From: Brevibacterium aurantiacum
Lineage (GTDB): Bacteria > Actinomycetota > Actinomycetes > Actinomycetales > Brevibacteriaceae
Assembly: GCF_900169065.1 (NCBI RefSeq)
Contig: NZ_FXZB01000006.1
Coordinates: forward strand, 62,001-126,000
Reading direction: 5' to 3'
Length of the DNA stretch: 64,000 nucleotides
Of the stretch, positions 52,660 to 60,539 are shown one piece after another. Positions within the stretch are counted from its first letter, which is position 1; every line of letters begins with the position of its first letter. The translations under genes were made by a program, and so were the position numbers. The notes beneath the pieces are model-generated. The model did not search any database, was not told the DNA's origin, and was given only the letters and a program-made list of their open reading frames with translations.

Positions 52660-52693
52660 GCTGAGTTCGCATCCGCACGGGTGCGAACTCAGC
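52660..52693. terminator. Bidirectional terminator between glcF and the usp gene
   Basis: Perfect 12-nt arms (52660-52671 and 52682-52693) with a 10-nt loop, 12 nt after the glcF stop and 10 nt before the convergent usp stop. Confidence 0.75.
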
Positions 52694-52703
52694 TGGCAGC
52701 ACG

Positions 52704-53165
52704 CTACTTGACGATGAGCACCGGGCACTCGGCCTCGAGGATGACCCTCTGGGTGCTCGAACCCAGCAGCAGCTTGACCACGGGGGAGCGGCGCTTGGAG
52801 GGCATCACGATGAGCTTCGCCTGCCACTCCTCAGCGAGGTCGATGATCTGGGAGGCCACATCGGAATCGGCGCGTTGGATCTCGAACTGGAGGTCCGCCT
52901 CGGCGAGCCGATCGGCCAGCTCCTTCGTCTGAGACAGGGCACCGGCCGAGGGCGCGGTCGTCGTATCCGATTCGAAGTGGACGACGCGCACAGCCGCGTT
53001 CTCTCGTCGGGCGCCGGCGATCGCCTGCTCAAGGAGCGCCGTCGACGATTCCGAACGGTAGGCCAGAATGATCGTATTCTGCGCATCGTCGATGCCGTCC
53101 GAGGCCGCCACCCGCAGCGAGGGCACCGGGAACCTGTGTTGGGGAGCTGAGTAGAAATCAGTCAT
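52704..53165 (-). CDS. Universal stress protein family protein
   Basis: 153 residues, one USP domain (about 28-153). The beginning TIILAYRSESSTALLEQAI and the end LLLGSSTQRVILEAECPVLIVK are typical; GSSTQRV corresponds to the ATP-binding G-x9-G(S/T) region, so nucleotide binding is possible. It lies 13 nt after the CitMHS gene on the same strand and is probably its operon partner. USP genes are often attached to transporter genes. Confidence 0.88.
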   Translation of the reverse strand: MTDFYSAPQHRFPVPSLRVAASDGIDDAQNTIILAYRSESSTALLEQAIAGARRENAAVRVVHFESDTTTAPSAGALSQTKELADRLAEADLQFEIQRADSDVASQIIDLAEEWQAKLIVMPSKRRSPVVKLLLGSSTQRVILEAECPVLIVK

Positions 53166-53178
53166 ATCGGTTGTGTTC

Positions 53179-54687
53179 CTATCCGATTGCGATGACGCCG
53201 ATGAGGACGCCGACGGTCAGCATCACCAGGGAGACGATGAGGGCTCTCCACAGGACCTTCTTGTGATGGTCTCCGAGCTCGACTCCCGAAAGCGAGACGA
53301 GGAGCAGGATCGCCGGCACCAGCGGTGACTGCATGTGCACCGGCTGACCGGTGATCGAGGCGCGAGCCATATCGGCGGCGGAGATGCCGAAGTGGCTGGC
53401 GGTCTCGGCGAGCACGGGCAGGATGCCGAAGTAGAAGGCGTCGTTGCTCATGAAGAACGTCATCGGGATTGAGAGCAGCCCGGTGATCACGGCCATGTAG
53501 GGGCCCATGGACGAGGGGATGACGGCGACGAGCCACTCGGCCATGGCGTCGACCATTCCGGTCCCGCTCATGATGCCGGTGAGCACGCCGGCGGCCATGA
53601 CCATGGCGACCACGGCGATGATCGCCGAGGCGTGTGAGGCCAGTTCTTCCTGCTGTGCCTTGATGTTGGGGAAGTTGACCATGAGTGCGATGACCATGGC
53701 GATCATGAACAGGTAGGGCAGGGGCAGCAGGTCGGCGATGAGCATGACCATCACGGCCACGGTCAGGATCAGGTTGAACCAGAAGAGCTTGGGACGCAGC
53801 GTCGCCCGGTTGGGGTCGAGCGCGGTGTCGGTCAGCGCAGAACCGGAACCGGCATCGCTGCCGGAACCAGCATCGGAACCGTCACTGTCACCGTCGGCCA
53901 GCGTCGACGTCGCCGAGGTGGTGCCACCGTTGGCGGCACCCGATCCCGAGCCTGAGCCCGAGTTTGACCCTGAGTTTAACCCTGAGTTCGAGTGAGCGAC
54001 GGCACCGACGAGGTCGGAGCGCTTCGACCCCGAAGTCCCGGAGCGGGACTCATCGACCCAGGCCACACCGTTCTTGGCCAGGCGTCGACGTTCGGAGATG
54101 CCGAGGAAGTAGGCGAAGACGAAGCACACCAGCAGACCCGCTGCCAGGGCCGGGACCATGGGAGCGAAGATGTCGTTGGCATCGATCTGCAGGGCAGAGG
54201 AGGCGCGTGCCGTCGGACCGCCCCAGGGGACGATATTGAGCGTGCCGTTGATCAGGCCGGCGACACAGGTCAGCACCACCGGTGACATCTCCAGGCGCTG
54301 GTAGATCGGCAGCATCGCGGCGGTGACGACGATGAACGTCGTCGACCCGTCACCGTCGAGGGAGACCGCGCCGGTCAGCAGGGCGGTGCCCATGACGACC
54401 TTGACGGGATCGTGGCCGGCAACCTTGAGGATGAATCCGACGAGTTTGTCGAAGAGTCCCACGTCGATCATGATGCCGAAGTAGATGATGGCGAAGAGCA
54501 GCAGCGCTGCTGTCGAGGACATGTCTGCGATGGCGTCCATGACCATTTCGCCGATTCCCAGACCGGCGCCGGTGAACAGTCCGAACACGGTTGGGACGAT
54601 GATCAGCGCCAGGATCGGTGAGAGTCGCTTCGTCATGATCAGCGTCATGAAGACGATGATCATCGCGAAACCAAGAATTACGAGCAC
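53179..54687 (-). CDS. CitMHS family divalent-metal-citrate (or related carboxylate) transporter
   Basis: 502 residues with about twelve membrane segments. Family marks: MLVILGFAMIIVFMTLIM at the start, GDGSTTFIVVTAAMLPIY (about 112-129), GTLNIVPWGGPTARASSAL (about 150-168) and FMSNDAFYFGILPVLAE. It imports citrate as a metal complex, or a similar acid. A cytoplasmic loop (about 225-290) is an unusual Ser/Gly/Asn/Asp repeat (NSGLNSGSNSGSGSGSG, DAGSGSDAGSGS), low-complexity and slippage-prone. GTG start with AGGAGAAG 5 nt upstream. Divergent from a CitA/CitB-type two-component system, which most likely controls it. Confidence 0.9.
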   Translation of the reverse strand: MLVILGFAMIIVFMTLIMTKRLSPILALIIVPTVFGLFTGAGLGIGEMVMDAIADMSSTAALLLFAIIYFGIMIDVGLFDKLVGFILKVAGHDPVKVVMGTALLTGAVSLDGDGSTTFIVVTAAMLPIYQRLEMSPVVLTCVAGLINGTLNIVPWGGPTARASSALQIDANDIFAPMVPALAAGLLVCFVFAYFLGISERRRLAKNGVAWVDESRSGTSGSKRSDLVGAVAHSNSGLNSGSNSGSGSGSGAANGGTTSATSTLADGDSDGSDAGSGSDAGSGSALTDTALDPNRATLRPKLFWFNLILTVAVMVMLIADLLPLPYLFMIAMVIALMVNFPNIKAQQEELASHASAIIAVVAMVMAAGVLTGIMSGTGMVDAMAEWLVAVIPSSMGPYMAVITGLLSIPMTFFMSNDAFYFGILPVLAETASHFGISAADMARASITGQPVHMQSPLVPAILLLVSLSGVELGDHHKKVLWRALIVSLVMLTVGVLIGVIAIG

Positions 54688-54817
54688 GAACTTCTCCTAT
54701 GAAGGCGGATGTGATGCCCGATACACCCTAGGGCGGTCACCGCGGCACCGCGCGTTTGTGTGCACTGAACACGTTCTGCCTGTTTGGCACCTTTTGCGCA
54801 TTTCGCTCATGCGTGGT

Positions 54818-54830
54818 TAATGTGGGTTGG
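54818..54830 (+). promoter_or_regulatory. -10 hexamer of leaderless sensor kinase gene
   Basis: TAATGT (54818-54823) lies 6 nt before GTG 54830 with no RBS, matching the spacing seen at several other starts in this window. Confidence 0.45.
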
Positions 54831-56557
54831 TGCCACGTCCCAGCCGATCGTTCTCTCGCCGTGTTCTGTTCAGTCAGCTCGCGGTCATCGTGGTGACGCT
54901 GGCGTTGGTGACAGGAGTCTTCGCCTGGATGGGTGCACGCTCGGTCACCGAAGTCACCGAGACCAAGGCCCTGGCCACGGCACGGACGCTGGCGATCGAT
55001 CCAGTGGTGAGGAAGGCCTCCACCGCGGCCTCAGCGCAGCCTGCGGGGGAAGCCGATGATGCGATCACCACTCCGCTGCTCGAAATCACCGATGATCTGC
55101 GGGACTCCTCGGGCATCGTCTTCGCTGTCATCACCGACGACCGGGGCATCCGACTGTCTCACCCGGACCAGGACAACATCGGCAAACGTGTGTCCACCTC
55201 CCCAGATGAAGCATTGGCCGGCAGGGAATCCGTGACGCATGAGAGGGGCACTCTCGGTGAGACCGTGCGTGCCAAGGTGCCGATCTATTCCACCTCCGAT
55301 GACGAGACAGTCGTCGGAGAGGTCTCCGTGGGCATTCATGTCTCGGTCCTCGATGCCGACCTGCGGCGCGAATTCTTAGTCCTCGGCTCCGTCGCCGTCC
55401 TGGCCCTGGTCATCGGGGTCATCGCCTCACTGGCTCTGGGTCGCAGGCTGCGTCGCGAAACCCTGGGCGTGGGTCCCGAGGAGCTGGCAGAGATGGCACG
55501 TGACCAGGGTGCGGTCCTGCGTGGTCTCGATGATGGGGTGTTGGCATTCAGCTCGGCTGGGGTCCCGACCCTGAGCAACTCCACTGCCGAACAGCTGCTC
55601 GGCATCGCCCATGTCGAGGCGGGTACGGATGCCGATCGAGATTCCGATGCGCCCTCCCGTGCGGAGGTGCCGGAGGTGATTCGACGAATGATGGTCGAGG
55701 CACCCGATCACGGTGCCCTGCGGCGCCGAGTCAACGTCGGCGACCGGATCCTGCTGGCCACCGCCGTCAGAGTCAGCCGTGATGGAGTCTCGGTCGGCGG
55801 GGTCGTGACCCTGCGCGATGAGACCCAAGTATTGACCATGGCTCGTCAGCTCGAATCGGTGACGTCGATGGCGCGAGCCCTGCGGACCCAGCGCCACGAA
55901 TTCGCCAACCGTCTCCACACTGTCTTTGGCCTCGTCGACACGGGTGCGACCGACGAAGCTCGGAACTACCTCGCCACGATCCTGCGCACCGGTCCGATAG
56001 CGACTCCCGTCGAAGGCATCGAGGTGATCTCCGAGCCCTACCTGCGTGCCCTCCTCGAAGCGAAGGGCACCACCGCCGCCGAGGTGGGAGTGAGGCTCTC
56101 TGTCACCCCGGATTCGCTGGTGCTGGGCAGGGTGAATGAGCCCGAGGACGTCACTCTCATCCTCGGCAACCTAATCGACAACGCTGTGCGTGCTGTGGTG
56201 ATGGATGCCATGGGCGGTGTGGGCGACGACGCTGATCGGACCGACGAGGTGTTCGGTCGGGTCGAAGTGACGCTGCTGGGGTCCGGTTCGGAGCTGCATG
56301 CCGTCGTCACCGATACCGGTGGGGGAGTCGAGGACGCGGACGTGGAGTCCATCTTCGACGAGGGAGTCAGCAGTGCCGATGACCTCGACCCTGATCACGG
56401 ACACGGCATCGGGTTGGCCCTGTGTCGGAGAACTGCACGCCGACACGGTGGCCGAGTCTGGCTGCTGGCAGGCCATGACCCGGTGCTGGGCGGAGCCGGC
56501 TTCGCCGTCCACCTGCCCGATGCGCTCAGCGACGACACGGATGACAAGGAGAGATGA
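54830..56557 (+). CDS. Sensor histidine kinase, CitA/DcuS family
   Basis: 575 residues. Membrane helices at about 12-36 and 176-197 flank an extracellular PAS-like sensor domain (VFAVITDDRGIRLSHPDQDNIGKRVSTSPDEA, in parts), the usual place for citrate or C4-dicarboxylate binding. A cytoplasmic PAS (about 220-335) precedes the dimerisation helix with RHEFANRLHTVFGL (His near 356), the SpoOB-like H-box of this family. The ATPase domain has NLIDNAVRA, DTGGGV and GHGIGLALCRR. GTG 54830 is chosen from its -10 spacing; TTG 54827 adds one residue. Partner of the next gene; divergent CitMHS is the likely target. Confidence 0.9.
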   Translation: MPRPSRSFSRRVLFSQLAVIVVTLALVTGVFAWMGARSVTEVTETKALATARTLAIDPVVRKASTAASAQPAGEADDAITTPLLEITDDLRDSSGIVFAVITDDRGIRLSHPDQDNIGKRVSTSPDEALAGRESVTHERGTLGETVRAKVPIYSTSDDETVVGEVSVGIHVSVLDADLRREFLVLGSVAVLALVIGVIASLALGRRLRRETLGVGPEELAEMARDQGAVLRGLDDGVLAFSSAGVPTLSNSTAEQLLGIAHVEAGTDADRDSDAPSRAEVPEVIRRMMVEAPDHGALRRRVNVGDRILLATAVRVSRDGVSVGGVVTLRDETQVLTMARQLESVTSMARALRTQRHEFANRLHTVFGLVDTGATDEARNYLATILRTGPIATPVEGIEVISEPYLRALLEAKGTTAAEVGVRLSVTPDSLVLGRVNEPEDVTLILGNLIDNAVRAVVMDAMGGVGDDADRTDEVFGRVEVTLLGSGSELHAVVTDTGGGVEDADVESIFDEGVSSADDLDPDHGHGIGLALCRRTARRHGGRVWLLAGHDPVLGGAGFAVHLPDALSDDTDDKER

Positions 56558-57213
56558 TGATCAACGTTCTGGTCCTCGACGACGACTTCTATGTGGGGCA
56601 GATCCACTGTCGCTACGTCAACGAGGTTGCAGGATTTCAGGCTCTGGAGCCGGTGAGAGACCTGCGCACCGCTCGCACGATCATCGCCGAGGAGCAGGTG
56701 GACCTGCTGTTGGCCGACTATGTCCTGCCCGAAGGCAACGGCGTCGAACTCATCCGCGAGACAGACGTCGATGCGATCGTGCTCTCGGCCGTGACCGATC
56801 CCGATGTGGTGCGGTCGGCGCTTCGGGCCGGAGCGATGACCTATATCTTCAAACCTTTCGCCGCCGAAGAGCTGCAGGACTTCCTCCGTCGCTATGCCCG
56901 TTTCCGCCGGTATTGGGACCGGGAGAAGGTGAGCCAGCCGGACCTCGAACGGCAGCTGCGCAGCCTGCACGACGTCGCGTCCCCGGGCAGTGCTCCGGCC
57001 AAGGGCTCGGGTTCGTCGACGAGCGGCCGGATCCTTGAGGCACTCGAGAGTGCCGATCAGCCGCTGACGGCGATGGAGGTCTCCGAGGTGGTCGGCACCT
57101 CGCGTGCCACCGCCCAACGCCACCTGGCCAAGCTCGCCGAATCCCGTGCCGTGACCGTCTCACTCCAATACGGAAGCACCGGACGTCCAGAACACCTCTA
57201 CGGGATGGGCTGA
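56557..57213 (+). CDS. Response regulator, CitB/DctR family
   Basis: 218 residues. Receiver domain: acidic pair at the start (LVLDDDFYVG), phosphorylation Asp in LLLADYVLPEGNG (about 54) and YIFKPF Lys (about 99). The C-terminal part carries an HTH (LTAMEVSEVVGTSRATAQRHLAKLAES, in parts, about 167-190) as in CitB-type regulators. ATG 56557 is chosen because AAGGAG would be too close to ATG 56554. It overlaps the kinase stop, so the pair is translationally coupled. Expected to activate citrate-type transport genes. Confidence 0.92.
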   Translation: MINVLVLDDDFYVGQIHCRYVNEVAGFQALEPVRDLRTARTIIAEEQVDLLLADYVLPEGNGVELIRETDVDAIVLSAVTDPDVVRSALRAGAMTYIFKPFAAEELQDFLRRYARFRRYWDREKVSQPDLERQLRSLHDVASPGSAPAKGSGSSTSGRILEALESADQPLTAMEVSEVVGTSRATAQRHLAKLAESRAVTVSLQYGSTGRPEHLYGMG

Positions 57214-57267
57214 AGGATCATCGGTCTCGAACGCATGCCTGATCGTTCCGCCGAGGAAAGTTCGAGG

Positions 57268-57579
57268 ATGAAATACAGAATCAGGATTAGGGCGCATTGG
57301 GTCAATGGCTGGTTTCTGAAACTGTTGTCGAAACCCGTTGCCATTGTCGGTCGTGCAGAGTACCCGCTGGTCTGGTCACAGCCCACAGAAATTGAGATTG
57401 ACCAGGATTCGACGGTCCGGATCGGTGTCGGTGTCCGGTATCTCGGGAGAGGAAAGTTGTTGGGAGTCTCTATGACAGATTTTCCAGCACGCAACACCCC
57501 CGAATTTAGGTCAGGTGCCATCACGTTTTGCAACGGATTCTGGAATCACGATCCATTCACACCGGTTGAACATTCATAG
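57268..57579 (+). CDS. Small hypothetical protein
   Basis: 103 residues from ATG 57268 (GAGGAAAG 7 nt upstream); ATG 57235 would add 11 residues but has no RBS. The sequence MKYRIRIRAHWVNGWFLKLLSKP, in part, then GRAEYPLVWSQPTEIEIDQDS and RIGVGVRYLGRGKLLG suggests a small beta-rich domain; no family recognised. Base composition is clearly lower in GC than its neighbours, so it may be a recent arrival. Weak codon bias makes its reality uncertain. Confidence 0.5.
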   Translation: MKYRIRIRAHWVNGWFLKLLSKPVAIVGRAEYPLVWSQPTEIEIDQDSTVRIGVGVRYLGRGKLLGVSMTDFPARNTPEFRSGAITFCNGFWNHDPFTPVEHS

Positions 57580-57611
57580 CTGTGCCTGCGTGCTCCCGCT
57601 CGTGCATGCCC

Positions 57612-58970
57612 TTAATCTTGCCGCGGATCGCAATCTCCGGACCTGTCCCTGCCGTCAGGCTCGTCGCCGTCTCGCGTGCCGTCTTCGAGCAGATTGAGCG
57701 CGCCCGGCAAAGTTCTCATCACGGTCAGTGGTGAGAGAAGCACCGGCAAAGACGCCACAATAGCCAGTGCGGCGAAGACCCACAGGGTCTCCACGATGCC
57801 GATTGAATGCCCGAACACTCCGCCAAGGAAGGCCCCGATGGGCATCGGACCCCAGACGAGGAATCGGATCGATGCGTTCATTCGCCCGAGCAGAGGTTTG
57901 GGACACAGCCGCTGACGAAAACTCACCTGAGTGATGTTGTAGACGACGACCGACGCAGAGAGCAGAAATCCTCCGACCGTCAGAGTCGGCACCGGTGGCA
58001 GGACCGATGCCAACGGCAGATTGAGGAAAGTGAGGCCTCCTGCCAGTGCGGACAGGGAGATGGTGCGACCTTCACCGACGATGCGCTGCAGGGCGGGAGC
58101 GGCCAGGGCCCCGAGAAACCCTCCGGCGGCACTGATTGAGAGCACCAGGCCAAGGACGGCTTGAGGCTGATCGAGAGTGCGCAGAATGTATAGGGTCGAC
58201 AGCGCGAAGATGGCTGAGGAGCTGAAGTTGCTGGTACCGGTGCAGGCGACGATTCTTACCAGAAGAGAATGACTGAAGGCGAAGGCCAGTCCAGCCCGAA
58301 TCTCTTTCAGTAGGGGCTGTCTGCTTGTTGGACTGGGGGCCTGCTCTCGATGTCTGATCCGACTGACGAACAGACTCGAAAGACCCATGCAGACACTGGT
58401 GATGCCGACCGTCAGTGGTGATCCGATGAGAGCTACCAGGCCTGCCGCCGCCGAGGGGCCGATGACATTGGCGGTCTGCTGACTGGCCTGGAGCTTCCCA
58501 TTGCCCTCGGCGATCCGATCGCCGGTGACGATCTCTGGTAGGTACGACTGATTGGCCACATCGAAGAAGACGGTGATGATGCCGACAAGTGCAGCCACGA
58601 TGCACAGGTGGACAAACGACAGCGCGCCGAGCAGCCAGGCCGCAGGAATGCTCAGCAGCACCAGGGCGCGGAGGACGTCACCGGAGATGAGCACGTGCTT
58701 CTTGCGCATCCGATCGACCCAGGCGCCGGCAGGAAGGGCGATGAGGAGGAAGGCAAGAGACTCAAGAGTGGAGAGCACTCCCATCTCGAAAGCGTCCGCG
58801 TGGAGAAGCTGCACGGCGATGAGCGGCATAGCAAAGCTGACGAACTGGACCCCGAAGACGGAGACCGTGTCACCCATCCACAGCTGCCGGAAGTCATGAT
58901 GGCGCCACAGCGACGCTGAACTGGTCACTTCAGTCGGGCTGGTCTTTTCGGGCGGGTCGTGCGCGGTCAT
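57612..58970 (-). CDS. MFS transporter (MFS_3-type drug/siderophore exporter family)
   Basis: 452 residues with about twelve membrane segments. WRHHDFRQLWMGDTVSVFGVQF, in part, at the start and AGAWVDRMRKKHVLISGD after the second helix (the MFS motif A position) are typical of the enterobactin-exporter-like PF05977 group. Substrate unknown; export of a drug or secondary metabolite is the usual assumption. ATG 58970 has GGAG 5 nt upstream; GTG 58979 is an alternative. A polar Asp/Arg-rich tail ends the protein. Divergent from the winged-helix regulator, with twin operators between. Confidence 0.87.
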   Translation of the reverse strand: MTAHDPPEKTSPTEVTSSASLWRHHDFRQLWMGDTVSVFGVQFVSFAMPLIAVQLLHADAFEMGVLSTLESLAFLLIALPAGAWVDRMRKKHVLISGDVLRALVLLSIPAAWLLGALSFVHLCIVAALVGIITVFFDVANQSYLPEIVTGDRIAEGNGKLQASQQTANVIGPSAAAGLVALIGSPLTVGITSVCMGLSSLFVSRIRHREQAPSPTSRQPLLKEIRAGLAFAFSHSLLVRIVACTGTSNFSSSAIFALSTLYILRTLDQPQAVLGLVLSISAAGGFLGALAAPALQRIVGEGRTISLSALAGGLTFLNLPLASVLPPVPTLTVGGFLLSASVVVYNITQVSFRQRLCPKPLLGRMNASIRFLVWGPMPIGAFLGGVFGHSIGIVETLWVFAALAIVASLPVLLSPLTVMRTLPGALNLLEDGTRDGDEPDGRDRSGDCDPRQD

Positions 58971-58998
58971 AGGCTCCACTCCGAGTCCTGGGCGTCGA

Positions 58999-59020
58999 GT
59001 GATTGAGATCTCTCAATCGC
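58999..59020. promoter_or_regulatory. Operator 1: GTGATTGA-N6-TCAATCGC
   Basis: Near-perfect 22-bp dyad (8-nt arms with one mismatch at the penultimate position; internally GATTGAGA/TCTCAATC is perfect). Read on the minus strand it lies downstream of the candidate MFS -10, where a bound repressor would block transcription. Confidence 0.65.
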
Positions 59021-59033
59021 AAGTCTGGCAGGA

Positions 59034-59055
59034 GTGATTGAGTTAAGTCAATCAC
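59034..59055. promoter_or_regulatory. Operator 2: GTGATTGA-N6-TCAATCAC
   Basis: Perfect 8-nt arms (9 with the flanking A/T), same consensus as operator 1, centre 35 bp away. On the minus strand its TTGACT can act as the -35 of the MFS promoter (CAGACT 18 nt on). On the plus strand it lies just upstream of the regulator promoter. Confidence 0.7.
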
Positions 59056-59069
59056 TGTGGGGCGACCAA

Positions 59070-59104
59070 TTGACTTCTCCCGATCACTCGTTAGCGTTGA
59101 GATA
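59070..59104 (+). promoter_or_regulatory. Promoter of the winged-helix regulator gene (leaderless)
   Basis: TTGACT (59070-59075), 16-nt spacer, TAGCGT (59092-59097), then 6 nt to the ATG at 59104. This is the most complete promoter seen in the window and predicts transcription starting at or next to the ATG. Confidence 0.6.
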
Positions 59105-59667
59105 TGAATGCTGAGCGCGCCGAGAACACAGCGCGGACCGTCGCGCGAGCCGTTGAACGCCGTGACGCCACCGATGCCGAGGCGAAGGCCTTGGCATCGA
59201 GTCTGCGCATTCGCATCCTGCGGCTGTGCCTGGACGAGGCGCTGAGCAATCGCGAGATCGCCGAGGCGACCGACCTTAACCCCGCGACATCGCTGCACCA
59301 TGTGCGGATGCTTGCCGACACGGGTTTCCTCGAGGCACAGGAAGCCAGGCGAGGCCGCAGAGGTGCGCGAGAGATTCCCTACCTCGCGACCGGTAAGAGC
59401 TGGTACATCGATGTCGGCGACGTGACGAACCCGATGATCGAGGCCTTCACCGCCGAGTTCACGGCGGCTCCCTACGAGGAGCGCACGATGGGACGGATGG
59501 CGGCAATGCTCACCGAGGATGAGGTCGAGGAGTTCCGAAGCCGCATCGCCGAGCTCTTCGAAGAGTTCAAATCCCGGCGGAGCCGATCAGCCACCCGGCA
59601 ATGGGGTCTCTTCATCGCTATGCACCCCAGCAGCCGGCACGAGGCAGACGAGCCTGGCGTCGAATGA
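59104..59667 (+). CDS. Winged-helix transcriptional regulator (ArsR/HTH_20 type)
   Basis: 187 residues. The winged helix spans about 27-95: LASSLRIRILRLCLDEALSNREIAEATDLNPATSLHHVRMLADTGFLEAQEARRG, in parts, with a basic wing. The C-terminal half (ERTMGRMAAMLTEDEVEEFRSRIAELFEEF) is helical and probably dimerises. Predicted to repress the divergent MFS gene and its own operon through the two dyads at 58999-59055. Its ATGA overlaps the methyltransferase start, so the two are coupled. Confidence 0.85.
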   Translation: MNAERAENTARTVARAVERRDATDAEAKALASSLRIRILRLCLDEALSNREIAEATDLNPATSLHHVRMLADTGFLEAQEARRGRRGAREIPYLATGKSWYIDVGDVTNPMIEAFTAEFTAAPYEERTMGRMAAMLTEDEVEEFRSRIAELFEEFKSRRSRSATRQWGLFIAMHPSSRHEADEPGVE

Positions 59668-60419
59668 GCGATATGCAGGGCAGTTCCAGACGAACAGTTG
59701 AAGCGTACAGCGACCCCAGGTGTGTCGCCGTCTACGATGCGCTGGAGGGTCTTCAGCGCAGCGATCTGAAGGTCTATGCGGCGATTGTCGAAGAGTTCGA
59801 CGCGGACTCAGTCCTGGATGTGGGATGCGGGACCGGAACACTTGCACTGATGTTGGCCCGCCAAGGCTGCACGGTGACCGCCGCGGACCCATCCTCGGCG
59901 GCACTGGACGTGGCGCAGAAGAAATCAGACGCCGAAGGTGTGAACTGGGTGCACGGCACAGCCCCAGATGTCCTTCCGATTCAGGTGGACATGACGTTGA
60001 TGACGGCCAACGCGGCTCAAGAGATCTCTGCCGACCGTGACTGGGCCGAGACTGTGAGCGCGATCCACGCGGCGCTGCGGCCCGGCGGGCGCTTTGTCTT
60101 CGAATCTCGAGACCCTGCGAAGCGCGCCTGGGAGTCGTGGACCAAGGAGAAGACGCGCCAAGTCGTCGAGGTGGCAGTCGAGGGGCAGGTCGAATCGTGG
60201 GTGCAGCTGCGCTCTGTGGGCGGAGATACGGTCGTCTTCGACAGCCCCACGATCTTCCAGCGTGATGGAGAGCGTATCGATGCGACGTCGACATTGAGGT
60301 TTCGGAGCAGAGAGTCGCTGAGGCAATCACTTGAGTCAGCAGGCTTCTGCGTGGACGAGATCCGGGATGCTCCGGACCGTCCAGGTCGAGAGTTCGTCTT
60401 CGTGGCTCGAAAAGTCTGA
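59664..60419 (+). CDS. Class I SAM-dependent methyltransferase
   Basis: 251 residues. Motif I VLDVGCGTGTLALMLA (about 49-64), then VTAADPSSAALDVAQKK (acidic ribose-binding Asp), MTANAAQEI and LRPGGRFVFESRDP, a complete Rossmann methyltransferase core of the Methyltransf_11/25 type. The substrate is unknown. ATG 59664 overlaps the regulator stop as ATGA, so it is translated from the same mRNA. With the exporter across the operators it suggests modification plus export of the same small molecule, which is inference only. Confidence 0.88.
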   Translation: MSDMQGSSRRTVEAYSDPRCVAVYDALEGLQRSDLKVYAAIVEEFDADSVLDVGCGTGTLALMLARQGCTVTAADPSSAALDVAQKKSDAEGVNWVHGTAPDVLPIQVDMTLMTANAAQEISADRDWAETVSAIHAALRPGGRFVFESRDPAKRAWESWTKEKTRQVVEVAVEGQVESWVQLRSVGGDTVVFDSPTIFQRDGERIDATSTLRFRSRESLRQSLESAGFCVDEIRDAPDRPGREFVFVARKV

Positions 60420-60539
60420 AACGGCGGATCAGAACGGGGCGCACAACTGCCACCGAGGCAGTGTCTCAGCCCCGCCTCGGCGCGCCGAACCCTGCGGATT
60501 TACTGGGCAGGAGCGCATAATCGCCCTAAGATAAGAAGC

